Shown here piece after piece: positions 24,100 through 37,062 of a stretch of DNA of 64,000 nt (positions within the stretch are counted from its first letter, which is position 1; each line of letters starts with the position of its first letter). The stretch is from Ananas comosus (lineage: Eukaryota > Streptophyta > Magnoliopsida > Poales > Bromeliaceae). Both the position numbers and the translations under genes were made by a program. The notes under the pieces are model-generated. The model did no database searches, had not been told where the DNA came from, and worked only from the letters and a program-made list of their open reading frames with translations. The stretch lies in NCBI RefSeq assembly GCF_001540865.1, contig NC_033633.1:11568917-11632916 (forward strand), in the 5' to 3' direction.

Positions 24100-25854
24100 C
24101 GCCTCTCACAAAACGTAATCGAAGAAGACGATCTGTGAGCTCCGGATCTGCGAAACGTCAAAGAAACCAACGATCGATCAAAAATGGTACGAGATCGGAA
24201 TCCGCTGGATCTGTTTGAACAATTTCAGCGCAGAAATCGTGCGATCTCACAAATTTAAAGATGAAATCAAAGGGAAGTTACCTCAACTGAAGCTTAGCTT
24301 CGAAAACTAGATCAAATCACCGAAAAAGACGACGCAGCTTGGGGATCGGTTCAAAACCCCTGAAAATTTTCAACGAATGCGAATCGAATCAAAGAAGAGA
24401 TCGGAAAAAACCGAAAAAAATTGGGGGAATTGGATTTGGAAGAGTGAACGATTACACTTACGGGGAATAAGATGTGAACGTCTTCGAATTCTCTTCACTT
24501 CTCCCACCCCGCTCGCAAGTGAAAGAGTGAAGGGCTTTGGAGACGTCTCTATTTATAGAGAGCTCGGTACGAAGCGCGGGAGACGAATCCAGGGGCAAAA
24601 ATGTAATTTGAGACGTCGAATTGGAGAGAAGTTTCCGTATACTAGTCCACCACGTCATCCATGGACCAGCCAAACCAATGGACCAGTAAATTGTGAATTT
24701 TTCTAGCTTCAAAAGAAATTTTTTATTTTGTAAGAAAAACAAAACATTGATTTTTTTTTTTTTTTTAGATGGCGGCTAAATTTTGTTTACTTTTATCAAT
24801 ATTCCTTATTTTTTATATCAAAATTGAATAAATTTAGATAAATAAATTAAAAATTTTATTAAATTCCTAATAACTTTAATCACTTTTAGAAATAAAATAA
24901 AAGATAATTAAAGAGCTAATAACTAATAGAGCAATTAAATTTAATAAAATTTTAAGCTTAGCTTGAATTAGTGAAATTAAAAAAATAGAAATTAAGAGGG
25001 ATTACTAAATAAGGAAAAATAAATATGTATCGAGAGCCTCGGCTGTAGGCTATTCTAAACTATATTAATGCAGCGACGCTCCATTAATTTAAATTTTAGA
25101 TCTCACTAAGTTATTAGCACTAAATTATTCTAATTTTATTCACTATGTTGTAATTTAAACTATTAAACAGATTGGAATTGTCTATTAATTTAAACTAAAT
25201 TTTAATTTATTCGGCAAGAATCTTAATTCTAAAAATGCCAAAAGTAAAAAAAATATTACAGTTCAAAGGGCAATTTCTGAACTAAATTTTAACTTTACTC
25301 TCTTAGATCTTGTGGGTTGTTGGGCAATAAAATTATTTTTTTTAAAATTTTTTAGAAATCTTTTGTTTTTAGTTTTTTTGTATAATATGTTTCTATATTT
25401 GATAAATATTATTTTCGGGTTCGGATTTTCGGGTCTAGAATCAGGTTTCGATTTTTTGGACGGATTCAAGTTTGTTTCGGAATCGGGTTCGGATTTTTGG
25501 GTTCGGGTTTGGGTTTTGAATTTTTGGTTGGGTTCGGATTTGGATATGAATTTTGAAAATCCGTCAGATTCGGGTTCGAATTTGGATTTCGAATTTGATA
25601 GTCGGATTTGAATTCGAATTTTTAAAAGTTCGTCCCGAATCCGACCCCTTGACATCCCTATCAATAATGCATGGGCCTGTTACTAAATGACAAACCAAAA
25701 GTTGGTAAGTCTCAGCACGCCGGTCCACAGATGACGTGGTGGACAAGGTCCAGGCAACAACCTATCCAGATGAGAGGAGTAGTAGATAAGGCGAAAAAGA
25801 GGGTGAAGCAGAGAGAGAGAGAGAGAGAGAGAGTGTGTGGGGGTAAGGCCAAAA
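24100..25854. other. Divergent intergenic region between the coiled-coil gene and uL18c
   Basis: 24100-24560 is probably the 5' leader and promoter of the minus-strand gene; a GTAAGT donor on the minus strand near 24458 may start a 5' intron. From 24740 to 25400 it is AT-rich with nothing recognised. 25400-25640 is a degenerate array of TTCGGGTT/TTCGGATTT units that creates spurious open frames on both strands. A (GA)n tract at about 25810-25834 lies in the probable uL18c leader. Confidence 0.55.
24550..24557 (-). promoter_or_regulatory. Probable TATA box of the small coiled-coil gene
   Basis: On the minus strand this reads TATAAATA, followed by GAGACGTC. It lies about 450 bases upstream of the most distal ATG, leaving room for a leader with an intron. 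Supported by motif and position only. Confidence 0.45.
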
Positions 25855-27903
25855 ATGTCTCTCTACGCCTCAACGTTCGTCTCGCCGCCGACGACTGCTG
25901 CTTCTCCGGGCAGCAGCAGCAGCGCATTCATCGGTGCGCGGCAGCCGCTCTCCGCTTACGCCGTAACCGCGCCGCCTCCTTCGCCGGCGACGCTGCGGCG
26001 CTGCGAAGTGGCGGCGAAGGCGCTGACGAGGAGAGAGAACCGCGCGGCTCGCCACGAGCGCATCCGCAAGAAGGTGTATCCGCCCGCAATGCAATGACCC
26101 TCGCAAAATACTTTTTAGTGCCCATCTTAGCATTGTTATGGGTGCTCTTTTTGTCGCGCACACCATGTGTTCGATGAATTGCCTTTCATCCACAAAAATA
26201 TACTTGCATTTCGTGATACTTATTAAGGTCTTGTTTGGACGCCAAAATAAAGTTATCTGTGATAATTTATATGGTTTGGAGAATTTGATGTGTAATTAGA
26301 AGGTAGGAATATGATTTTTTGCTCCTCGAAAGGCCTTGGCGTCTGTGATTCGGTAGGATAGCATATTTCACCCGTCAGGTGATTTATTTTATTGCGAAAA
26401 AATGATTTGAAGGCCGAATATGCTATTTCATTCGAGACATTTGACCATAATTCTAGCTTCCAATTATTATAGAATATTTGCGTAGCGGAGGATAGCACTG
26501 GAGAACTTATTCTGACATGCAAACGGGGTCTTAAAAGTATTAGATGGTTATGGTGAGGATTGAACCTGCGACCTCATATAGTGTTTGGAGGGCTTAGGCG
26601 CGGTTCTGCGACTATGTTAACTGAAAAACTGATCTAGTAGAAAATAACTTAGAAGTAGTCTTAACGTAGGGATTGTAATTCTCTGATTGTTGGTTTGCTC
26701 ACTTGTTTTTTGTGCTGCACTGGTGGGTTTGTAAATTATATATTGTATATTTTTCAGGTGGAGGGTACCCCGGAGAGGCCGAGGATGAGCGTTTTCCGCT
26801 CCAACAAGCATTTGTATGTCCAAGTGATTGATGATACTAAGATGCACACTTTGGCCTCAGCTTCAACAATGCAGAAGCCTGTTTCCGAGGGACTCGATTA
26901 CTCTTCCGGGCCGACGATTGTAAGTTGCAGGGTCAAACACGATTACTTGACGACCAATTGACCACTAACAGTGATTAGTACATAAAAAGAATCCAATCTT
27001 TTGCACTTTGTCTGCTTTGCACATGACGTGAAGTTTGTTGGTTGTTTTTGCTTTGTTGCAGCAATTTGTTTTTACACAACTTTACCGACTTTTAAGTTGA
27101 TTACACATTATTTCTTTTTAACAAAAATTGCACCGCATCTAACGAGAGGTCATGTCTTGCAGAGGTGAGAACTCTCTTTCTACAACCCCCATCCTATGTA
27201 AAATTACTCCACTTTTGCGAGACCAGAGAAAAGCCGAAGATATGAATAGAAGCAACACACTGTTCTTTCAATTCATCCTTAAATGATAAGAAAGAGTTGA
27301 ATACCTATCTTTTTATCTAAACCGTCTGTGGTGGTCACTACGGAATTTTCCGTTTCCCTTGATTCAAACAACTACTTATTGATTGCATTATCCGCATCAA
27401 ATAAAACGCTGTTAGTCCAATGGATGGCCATATCCTTAATATATCTGACCTTGCTCCGCTCCCCCCTGTTCTTTTTAGGTCTCCTGTGTGATTCCTTCTG
27501 CTACCCTCTGATGAATCTTTACTAGATAAATTGGAAAGTAAATCATACTTAGCTGTTCTTTTTAACCAATTTCATGTATACTTTTGATAGTTGTAGGAGT
27601 TTTTTCGTTAAGGGAGTAACTTTGTGTGATAGTTGTAGGAGTTTCTAGTATTGCAGCTTTTTGCTTGAGCATATTTAGGTGATATGATTTGGCTCCAACT
27701 TTTGAGATCGAGGACTTCCAACACTTTTTTTAATTCGTGAACTTTGGCAACAGGAAGTGGCGAAGAAGGTTGGTGAAGCCATTGCCAAGGCTTGCTTGGA
27801 GAAAGGCGTAACAAAAGTGGCTTTCGACAGAGGCGGTTACCCATACCATGGACGTGTAGAAGCTCTAGCAAGTGCCGCACGGGAACAGGGTCTGGAGTTG
27901 TAG
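25855..27903 (+). CDS. RPL18: Plastid 50S ribosomal protein L18 (uL18c), nuclear-encoded
   Basis: Large-subunit protein of the chloroplast ribosome; the uL18 family binds 5S rRNA. Exons 25855-26073, 26758-26919 and 27754-27903 join at phase 0 to 176 residues. The start at 25855 gives [18 protein letters not shown], a serine/alanine-rich leader consistent with a plastid transit peptide. The mature region begins near [15 protein letters not shown]. It continues with the uL18 core: [34 protein letters not shown], then [36 protein letters not shown] and AAREQGLEL at the end. This is the bacterial/plastid type of uL18 rather than the cytosolic one. The first intron holds a probable Tourist-like element. 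The gene is convergent with the AGPase gene downstream. Confidence 0.95.
26226..26530. mobile_element. Probable Tourist-like MITE in uL18c intron 1
   Basis: The left end AGGTCTTGTTTGGACG follows TTA. The right end GCAAACGGGGTC is followed by TTA, and the ends are imperfect inverted repeats (AGGTCTTGTTTG against GACCCCGTTTG). A TTA duplication and a GTTTGG-type end fit the PIF/Harbinger Tourist class. The length is about 305 bp. The exact ends are uncertain by a base or two. Confidence 0.5.
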
Positions 27904-28704
27904 TACAACTTGTGTAAGTTCTGCAAAGGTTTTACCTTGTCTATTTCTTTCTTGTTCATGCTAATCATAGGAATCAGTGAATGGTGTTCACCTGAAAATC
28001 TTTGTATGCAGAACCAGTCTTCGAATTGTCTGAAAAACTGCTATTTTCAATATAGCAAGCCTTTTTCCTTCTTGATATCTAGTGTAATCTTTGGCACGTA
28101 AACAAGTCAAAGTAATCGTTCGAGCTCAATGTGTATATGTAGTAGGATCCAGAAGCTTATATAAGGAGTGGAATCTCAATAATGCCGAGCTCGTGCTTCG
28201 GTCACATCCACCCCTTGCATTAATTCTAAAAAGACATCCTTTGGAAAGTAAAGTTCGGAGTAGTTATGGAAAGTAGTTTTGAATTTTTGGTGCATGCACA
28301 CTATAAATACAGAGTAAAAAAGAAAATCTCAGAATTACTTTCAAATGTAGAAGCTTGAAGTGTTAAGGCATAGATTTTATATGTTAATGTTTATCATTTG
28401 TTCTTCAATATCCTATGCAAATGTTGCAATTGTTTCAGTTGAAACAAAAGTTAATACATAAATGTATACTAACAAGGAAATTTGTTTGAGGGGAAAAAAG
28501 GGGTTAAAAATAACATCTCTGCTGCAGCCTGGAGATAATGGTTTGCTTCTCACTAGAGTCAGCCTTGAGACTTGATGGCGTTGGAGAGTCTTCAATCGAT
28601 CACTCGCAGAATTGTGAAAATAATGAAAGAATTTTTTGTTTAAAAAAAGGTCTAGAAATTCTATTCCTATCAATGTACTTGCTTCAAATCACAGGGTTAA
28701 ACTT
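27904..28704. other. Tail-to-tail spacer between uL18c and the AGPase large subunit
   Basis: Contains the 3' untranslated sequence of the two convergent genes. The rest is AT-rich without repeats or coding signal that I can recognise. Confidence 0.6.
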
Positions 28705-31700
28705 TTAGATGATGGTTCCGTCAGAAATTACAGCATTCTTTGGTATCACTGTGATTCCCGAGCGAATGTAGAACCCTTCTGATGGTCTGTCTGCTTCTTC
28801 CACATTCTGCATTCATAGGCAAGACAAAATTTAACTTACTACTCCGCCAATTCTTATAACTAAAAACGGAAAGTAACATGCATATAATTTATAGTCATAA
28901 AAGCAGCAGTTACTTGAAACTGTCAAAATAGCTTGCTTCTTCTAGGTGAAAGTTTAGGAATTTAGGGCTTCAACTAGTTATTACATGGACTGTAATATGT
29001 GTTGAGAAAAGTTTCGAAGTTCAATGACTTACGTCTAAGTTAGCGATGATCACGTTCTTTCCGATACCCGCATTCTTGTCAATTATGCAGTTCCTGTAAA
29101 CCATAACACATGATTGAGATTAGTAGATTACAGATGCTATAAGCTAAACCTGAAATGCTACAGTATTACTTTTCTTCGCAAAGTTTACCTAATCTTGGTG
29201 TTTTCTCCGATACCAAGCGGCACATTTCCCGCTGCAAGGCAGCAACTTCTTTCTTGCTCAGTTTGGTAATAATCCGCGCCCATCATCACGGTGTCCTAAC
29301 AATTGGATTGCAGTAAGCATTCTTCACTTAAAAGGAACTATGAAACGTAGCAGAACATATGGATGGAATAGATACAGAAGGATTGAATCAGAAGAACTGC
29401 TCATATCGATATTAGGAAAAGAAAATACAGAAGACCGGAAAATCTAAGTGAAAAGAGGAAGCAATAATCTTAGAAGTACCTACCTTAAGCTGCACCCCGG
29501 GTTCTAATCTCGAGCGGAGACCGACGACAGAGTGCTCAATGCTGCATTCCGTTAGGAAGCATCCGTGTGAAACTATGGAATCCACTACCTGTACAAGTGA
29601 AAGCATCATTCTCAGCAGAGCTTCCGAACATAGAAAGTGTATTCGTCGGTAAGTTCGTTGCTAGAGAACCTTACCTTGCACTTGTCTATCTTCGTCGGTG
29701 GTAAATATCGAGGAGATGTGATGATTGGATTCAGGGGATCATAAAAGTGAAACTTGGAACACTTCAAAGAGCATTAATGAGTTAGATTAGAAGATACAAA
29801 GAAGAACCCTTTGTAATTTCGAATAGAGAGGTAAAAACATAAGATATGTTTCAGATTACCTGATCAGTGAGAGCAAGATTTGCATCGAAGAACGACTTTA
29901 TCGTTCCAATGTCCTCCCAGTAGCCATCAAATAGATATGCCTGTGGCAGCAGGAAAAGCCAACACACTGGTTAGAGGCTAATAACTATCAATGTATTCAA
30001 ATAACATTTTGCTTCTTTCCTGAAGAAGAATCTTTCTATCAAATGGAGTTCATTTACAATTTTTTTTTGCAGTTTTAGCTTTGGTGTAGTCTCCCCAAGG
30101 ACATTTATGTATTCAGCATTTACCTGCACATTGTAGTCTTTGACAGCTTTTGGAATGACCTCTGATCCGAAATCATTGGCAGTGGGATAGTGTAACCTGG
30201 GCACAGCACAAAACAGATATTTGAGCATTAATTCCACTTCAGCAGAGATAGACCAATCCTTGAGTTATATACTTAAAATTCACTTCTTCGAAAAGCAAGT
30301 AAAACCATTGTGAACAAAACAAGCAGCAAATATAAGCTTGATTTATTATTATTATCAGAAGGTAACATCAGAAAGAAATTAATGCCCGAAGCGAGCCTCG
30401 TGTACAGAAGAAATAATACATGTAGAAAAATTTCGAGTTTCTGGTACCTCAGAAGCCTCAGCAAGGAACTAGTCCTGAACACATATATCCCCATCGAGGC
30501 GATATATTTGTACTTGTTTGCATCTTGAGGAGACAATCCTAGAACAGTTGTGTCCACTTGCTGCATTAATAAGAACCTTGCTTAGAAAGATACCCAATAC
30601 TAAATTGTACAAATTCGTCGTCAGCGAATGAAAGGTTTAGTGATAAGGCATATCTACCATTGTTTTTAGGCTTTCGCCCTTGGGTTTCTCAAGAAATTGC
30701 TCAATCCGTCCCGTTTCGTCGATCTTCACTAATCCAAAGTCGCAAGCACGACTGCAGGGGAGATATAAGATTGTTTTGGTTTAAGAAGATAAAGAATTGG
30801 TTTAAATCATTCAGCTTTATGTTTAACAACATGAAGTACATCAGGCTTATTACCTGTCATCCGTGGGGACGCAAGAGACGGTAATATCAGCGCCCGTGTC
30901 GATATGCTTCTGCGCAATGTTTCATGTTGAATTAGTCGTCTCAAAAATAGATGAAATTATGAGTTTATATGTCACAAAAGCTGAATCAAACCTGCACAAA
31001 GTCCATGTAGTCCATCCTGTACAGATGATCACCAGATAAGATCACTATGTTCTCTACTTGTCTTAGTTTGGCATCCTGCAACAAATAGAAAGAAAAACAA
31101 ATTAGATGGATCGGTGGATTAAGGTCACGTCGGACGATGAAATGGAGCGCGAAAATGAGTAAAATTAGAGACCTCGAAGAGCCACGCGAATCGTCTGACG
31201 GCGTCTGCCGTTCCCTGAAACCACCTATCACCGAACTCTCCCGGAGTTTGAGTTGCTGCTAGTACCTGAAGCAGAAGCAACAAAAGTACCAGCATATGTA
31301 AAATCATTGTTGGTTAAATTTGTCGGAGGAGAAAGAAAAGCTTTTGTGTGCGCATACCTCGACGATGCTGTTGGTGAAATTGTAGGTTTTAGCGATATGG
31401 CGATTGAGGGAGTGCGAATTGAACTGCGTCAGGACGTAGATCCTGTTTATCCCGCTGTTGATGCAGTTGCTCATGGGAATGTCGATGAGCCGATAGCACC
31501 CGCCGATCGGCACCTGCGAATCGACAAACCACCAAACACAACATAAAGAAGAAAATATTGATCACATTCATACTTCTATCATTTTCTTCGAGAACTTGGG
31601 GGGAATTTTAGTTGTTAGAATCATGAACACGATTATAGCAACAATTCATAACGATTGCGATTCTTGTTTGTTGCAGAAACTGTTATTGTTGCGGCAGTGT

Positions 31701-32192
31701 TTATTACTGGAAAAGAATGAATTTCTAGCTAGTAGTGGTTGCTTACCGCGGGTTTCGCTCTCTTCTGCGTAAGGGGGAAAAGGCGAGTGCCCGCGCCGCC
31801 TCCCAATATGATCGACGCCACCGACCTGGGATCGGCTGTGGGTTTCACCATCGTCGGCGCCTCGACGGGCTGAATCTGATCGATCAACACCAAAAACACA
31901 AATAAGTAAGCAAATAAATAATAAACAGCGAATAATGCGATTACAGTACCATGACATCTTTGGCGACGTCGATGAGAACGGAGTTGCATATAGTAGTGGC
32001 AGTGGCAGTAGCAGCAGCAGCAGTACTTGTTGGAGCAGTTCTCAATTTCGGCATTGGAGTGCTACTTCGCAGGGCGATTCTTTTGCCCATAAAAGACGAG
32101 GACGAATACAAGATCGATGAAACACGGCGACCGCGGCGGTGGGAGAGGGAGGAGGAGGAGGAAGAGGAGGGCATCGAAAGCGCCGCCGCCAT
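28705..32192 (-). CDS. APL: ADP-glucose pyrophosphorylase large subunit, plastid
   Basis: Subunit of the enzyme making ADP-glucose from glucose-1-phosphate and ATP, the committed step of starch synthesis; family heterotetramers have two large and two small subunits. Fifteen exons in transcript order: 32192-31950, 31875-31747, 31513-31358, 31265-31173, 31075-30992, 30909-30854, 30751-30658, 30560-30448, 30196-30124, 29940-29860, 29761-29675, 29588-29484, 29295-29189, 29093-29033 and 28806-28705; 527 residues. The Ser/Arg/Ala/Thr-rich exon 1 is a likely transit peptide. Signatures: [19 protein letters not shown] (106-124), [70 protein letters not shown] and the C-terminal left-handed helix domain ending DGTII. 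ATQTPGE and MSNCINSG mark a large subunit. Arg112 and Lys122 match catalytic small-subunit positions. The loop before VEVLAATQ is about six residues shorter than usual. Isoform not resolved. Confidence 0.95.
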
Positions 32193-34150
32193 TGCGAAGC
32201 TTGTGTTGCGATCAATCTAGAGAAAGAGAGAGAGAGAGACACACACACGCAGTAGAGAGGAGTGTTTGAATAAGGGATACAAAATTAATGCATGTGTAAA
32301 TAAATCTATATATATATATATATATATTCAGATTCAGAATCAGAATAGTAGTGGAAAAGGAATAAGGGAGACGAGAGGGAGAATAAAACGCGCGAATCCT
32401 CCGCAACTTCGGTTGTTGAATACTTAACTAACTAGCTTTTTTTTTTTTTTTTTTTCAGTTGCTTGACATCCTTTAAGAACTCGGCACGTGTCACTTTTTG
32501 GGAAATAGGTGAAAGTGTATTGAAACCCCTCAAATATTGACGCTTCTGAATGTACGCCCTGAACTATATATATATATATATATATTATTCTTCTGTGTTT
32601 GGGATCGACGCTCCCTGAAATTTAGGTTTTTTTTTATTTTTTTTTGGAATTAAGTGGTTTATATTAATAAAATATTTTGATAATTTCGTCCAATTTAATA
32701 GTTTTGATCTGTGTGTGGCAACTAAAATTAGATTAATTAACTAATAGTAGCTAAGTGATTAATAAATTTGATAAAAAATTTAACTTAAGGAATTAGAATA
32801 ATTCAGATAAATAAATTAGAAACTAAAGAGGTTTAAATCAAAAAATTGAAGTTGAGGGATCTGTTGTAGAAAATCCTATTCTCGAGGGGCTCTTCTTGCA
32901 TGTCTTACTTGTTAGGAAATATATATATATATATATATGTCACATCCTAACGCATATATTCTAACAATCTATATCTATATTTATATCTATATTCTAACCA
33001 TCTATATCTATTTTTATATCTATATATCTAAACCTATATATAAAAACGTATAGAAATTAACGGAATAAAAAAAAATAAAAAAAATATTTTCTATGTACGA
33101 TTATGATCAATTTATTAAAAAATATTTCAAATAAGAATAAACGATTATGATCAATATTTAAAAAAATAGTATTCCTATCTATCTACATATCCAATTATGA
33201 TTAATTTATTAAAAAAATATTTCAAGTAAAACGAACCGTTATAATTAATTTGTTAAAAAATAATATTCTTATACATCTATTTTATATTAAAATTAAAAAT
33301 TGAGTTTAAATCATAAATTAAATTAAATTTTTGATATCGAATTTGAATTAACAATTAAAATATTTAATTAGGGTGAATCAAAATTAAATTTTAAATTTTA
33401 AGTAAATGTGAATTAAATTTTGATGTTTTTAGTTTAAACAACATATTAAATTTTAAATTTATTAGAATTAAAAAAATATAATAAAAATATTCAATGTATA
33501 TATTAAAAAAATAATATAGGATATTGCAAATATTTGCCAACAAAATATAACATATGAATTTATAAAATATATAATTTTTATTGTAAATTTTTTAATAAAG
33601 TAAAATTTTAATACTTTTAGTTTAAAACACATACTTAAATTTTGGATTCATCAAAATTTGAGAAAAATACAAAAATATTCAATGTATAATTAAATTTTAG
33701 TTTTGAATTTAAGATGAAATGAAAGTTTAAAATGAAATAAGATTAAAAAGTAAATATACAATTGAAATTAAATTTAAATTTGATTGTTGATTGCAATCAA
33801 TAAAACGTTAATATAACAACCATATATTAGTAGACAACATTGAAATAATTTAAAAATATTCATCTAAAATGAAAAGATATTGAATATTTCTAAGATTATT
33901 CCTTAAAGAAAAAAAAATCAAAAATTTATTCGTTATGTTATTTATTTTTCGTAAGAAAAAAAATCAAAATATTTTTTCGCCAAGAAATAAATTTGTCGAC
34001 AAAATAAAAAAGTATTTAAAATTATGAAATTTGGATAAAAATATTTTGAGTGTGACTCAAACATCGTTTATATGTATATATATATATATATATAATATAT
34101 TATATTATATATATATATATATATTATATATTATATATATATTATATATA

Positions 34151-34686
34151 GAGCTAGGCTACAATACTATCTATAGTACGAGCTCCGGTACTATAGTGTT
34201 TTCGATCTTAGGGGTTCAAATCAACGATCCACACCGTTAAAACTGATCTAGGGTATTTAAAGTTTCTAGAAATAAAATTTTATATTTTTCGACATAGTTA
34301 TTTTATGATCAAACTATTTCAAAATTGTCAATTTTTCAATGGCTATTATGACGAGTTTGGAGTTTAACGGTTGTAGTAAAGAATCTAAATTTCTTCAAAT
34401 TTTGATAGAAAATACTTTAAACTATATAGATTAAGGTTAACATTCTTGATCTTGAATTTAAAAGTCCTATGCTCAAATTTTAAAGATTATTCAATTTCCA
34501 CCGTCCATTTTGATATAATTTATTTACTAAGTAAACGATATCGAAAAAAAACTAAAATTTTATTCCTAAGAAATTCATATACCCTAGATCATATTTAACG
34601 GTGTGGATCGTTAATTTGAACGCCCTAAGATCGAAAACAAACACTATAGTACCGAAGCTCGGTACTATAGATAGTATCGTAGTCTA

Positions 34687-34690
<4 letters not shown>
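34151..34690. mobile_element. (TA)n-inserted hairpin element, copy A (about 540 bp)
   Basis: Begins GAGCTAGGCTACAATACTAT directly after a (TA)n tract and ends ATAGTATCGTAGTCTAATTC directly before another. The ends are long imperfect inverted repeats of about 150 bp, including TTTTCGATCTTAGGG and AACGATCCACACCGTTAAA on the left and their complements on the right. There is no coding capacity. Length and inner sequence match copies B, C and D. Confidence 0.85.
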
Positions 34691-34718
<28 letters not shown>

Positions 34719-34723
<5 letters not shown>

Positions 34724-35583
34724 ACCGTCACCGCCCCATAAGGATAACCTCCGAGTTTTGTAGTGAAAACTCGATGAAATAAATTATTTTGCGGCAAAAC
34801 AGGTGATACCGCGCGGGAGGTGAGCTTACCGGTGGTGATCAGACTCTCAAAGCCACTGTTTCGAACGGCCCATCAAAATAGAATCCGGCCCAATATCGGA
34901 CCAAATCTGGATTCGAGATGGGCTGAGTCCATGGACTACTGGACTCAACACATGGACTCTTACCCGGCCCAATAACGAAATTGTGCAACATAAATAAATA
35001 TTTTGCACCCAATAATATACTCTGGCCACTTAAACTAAGTTGGCAAAAGGTTTTATTTTTCTAGGTTTAGTACAAATGGTACTTGAATAGAAAAGTGGTG
35101 TTGAAAATTATATATAAATATATATATTCTCATTTCTATTAGTACACGATTTGAAAATTAATTACTTGTAAGTATATATATAACGAATTTTATGAGTCAT
35201 CCTCAAAAATACGTTTATTCAAAATTAGTAAATTTTAAATATTTTCTTATTTTGAACTTTTAACCCAAAGCAAAAAGTTGAAACTCTCCATGGCAAACAA
35301 ACCAATCCAAAAACAGACCTATCAATTACGCACTTGGGCCGCGTAAAAGCCCATGTGTTGCTGAGTCCAATGGATTTGGCCCGTATCGCATCCAGGTTTG
35401 GTCCCACATTTGGGCCGGGCCACGTTTTGATGGGCCGTTCGAAACAGTGGCTAAGAGAGTCTGATCACGACCGGTAACCTCACCGCCCATGCAGTATCAC
35501 CTGTTTTGCCGCAAAATAATTTTTTCCCTGGAGTTTTCATCGTAAAACTCGGTGGTTACCCTTGTGGGTCGGTGACCGTACAC
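34719..35583. mobile_element. 865-bp foldback element with arms of about 250 bp
   Basis: The left arm (about 34719-34970) begins TATACCGTCACCG and includes GCGGCAAAACAGGTGATACC and CCACTGTTTCGAACGGCCCA. The right arm (about 35335-35583) carries the complements and ends CGGTGACCGTAC. The central part of about 365 bp has no coding frame. The arms are GC-richer than the surroundings. It lies between hairpin copies A and B, separated from them by TA/CATA tracts. It is a different family from those copies. Confidence 0.8.
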
Positions 35584-35628
35584 GCACACACATACATACA
35601 TACATATATATATATACATACATATATA

Positions 35629-36172
35629 GAGTTGAGCTAGAATGCTATCGATAGCAAACCGGCATTTTTGCCACCCATTTGTTTTCGATGATGGAGCCTT
35701 CAAATCGACGATCGGTACCGTTGAACATGATCTATACTATTTGAAGTATTTAGAAATCAAATTTCAAATCTTTTCGACATTATTTGCCTAATGATCAAAG
35801 GGTTTCAAATTTTGTAATTTTAATGGTCAATATGAGATGTTTTCTCGTTTAACGGCGTAAAGATATCCAAATCAATTGAATTTTTGTTAGAAAATTTTTT
35901 AAACTATTTAAAACAAGATCTATACTCTTGATCTTGATTACAAGACTCCTATCATCATTTTTTTAAGAATAATCATTTTCAGCCGTTCATTTTTGTGTCC
36001 ACTCGATGGATAAGAGAGCAATATCAAAAATATATGAAATTTAATTTCTAAATACTTCAAATGGTATAGATCATGTTCAACGGTGCCGATCATCAATTTG
36101 GAGGCTCCATCATCGAAAACAAATGGGTGGCAAAAGTGCCGGTTTGCTATCGATAGTATTCTAGCTCAACTC
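35629..36172. mobile_element. (TA)n-inserted hairpin element, copy B (about 544 bp)
   Basis: Begins GAGTTGAGCTAGAATGCTAT and ends ATAGTATTCTAGCTCAACTC, bordered by TA-rich tracts on both sides. Inner arms share TTTTCGATGATGGAGCC and CGACGATCGGTACCGTTGAA with their inverted counterparts. It has the same length and layout as copies A, C and D. Confidence 0.85.
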
Positions 36173-37062
36173 TACATATATATATATATATAGATATGTA
36201 TACATATATACGTATATATGTATACATACATATATACGTATATATATATGTATTGCAATAGACAATCAAATTTAAATTTAATTTTAAATATATATTTATT
36301 TTTAAAATCCCATTTGATTATCAACCTTTATTTCATCTTAAATTCAAGATTAAAATTTAATTATGCATTTATTTTTGTATTTTGGTCGAATTCTGATGAA
36401 TATGAAATTTAAGTATTTATTTTAAATTAAAAGTATCGAAATATTAATTCACATTTAATTAAAAAATTAAAATTTAGTTTTAATACAGTCTAATTAAAAT
36501 TTGTTAATTGTTAATTCACATTTGATATCAAAGTTAAATTTAATTCACTATTTAAACTCAAATTTTATAAAAAAAAATAACTATCTAAATTTGAGTTAGA
36601 ATATGACAGATATTATTTGATAAATATGACCGATAGTTTTACTTTCTTAAAATTTAGGTTTTTATTTTGAACTTTTGATTGTAAATATTTCGATAAATAT
36701 AATACACAAATTTATATTAATTTAAGTTTAAAATAATTTTTACGTGTATTTACACGTACACTCAATTAGTAGATACAAAAGTAATTTAACTTATTGAAAA
36801 TAAATATTAGGTAAACGTAAATATTTGTCTCAAAAAAAAAAATTAATTCAAGGATTCAAGAAATAAATATAGGTATATAAATAACAAATATATTTAAATA
36901 TGATATTATTCTAACCTTTGGGTTGAGGATGTGATGGGTTGTATGGGGGCTTAATTTTGGGTTGGACCCAAGCTAGTCCCAAAATTAACTTTGGGTTTCG
37001 ACTCGGTTCGGGTTCGGGTTCTAGCCCTTTCGACTAAAATCTTTGATGCGCGCAGCATTACT

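Noticed and set aside
25263..25664. Open frames with repeated FGF or Ser/Glu/Pro motifs
   Set aside because: The source is a degenerate TTCGGGTT array giving open frames on both strands; not a gene and not related to the NUP98 FG repeats.
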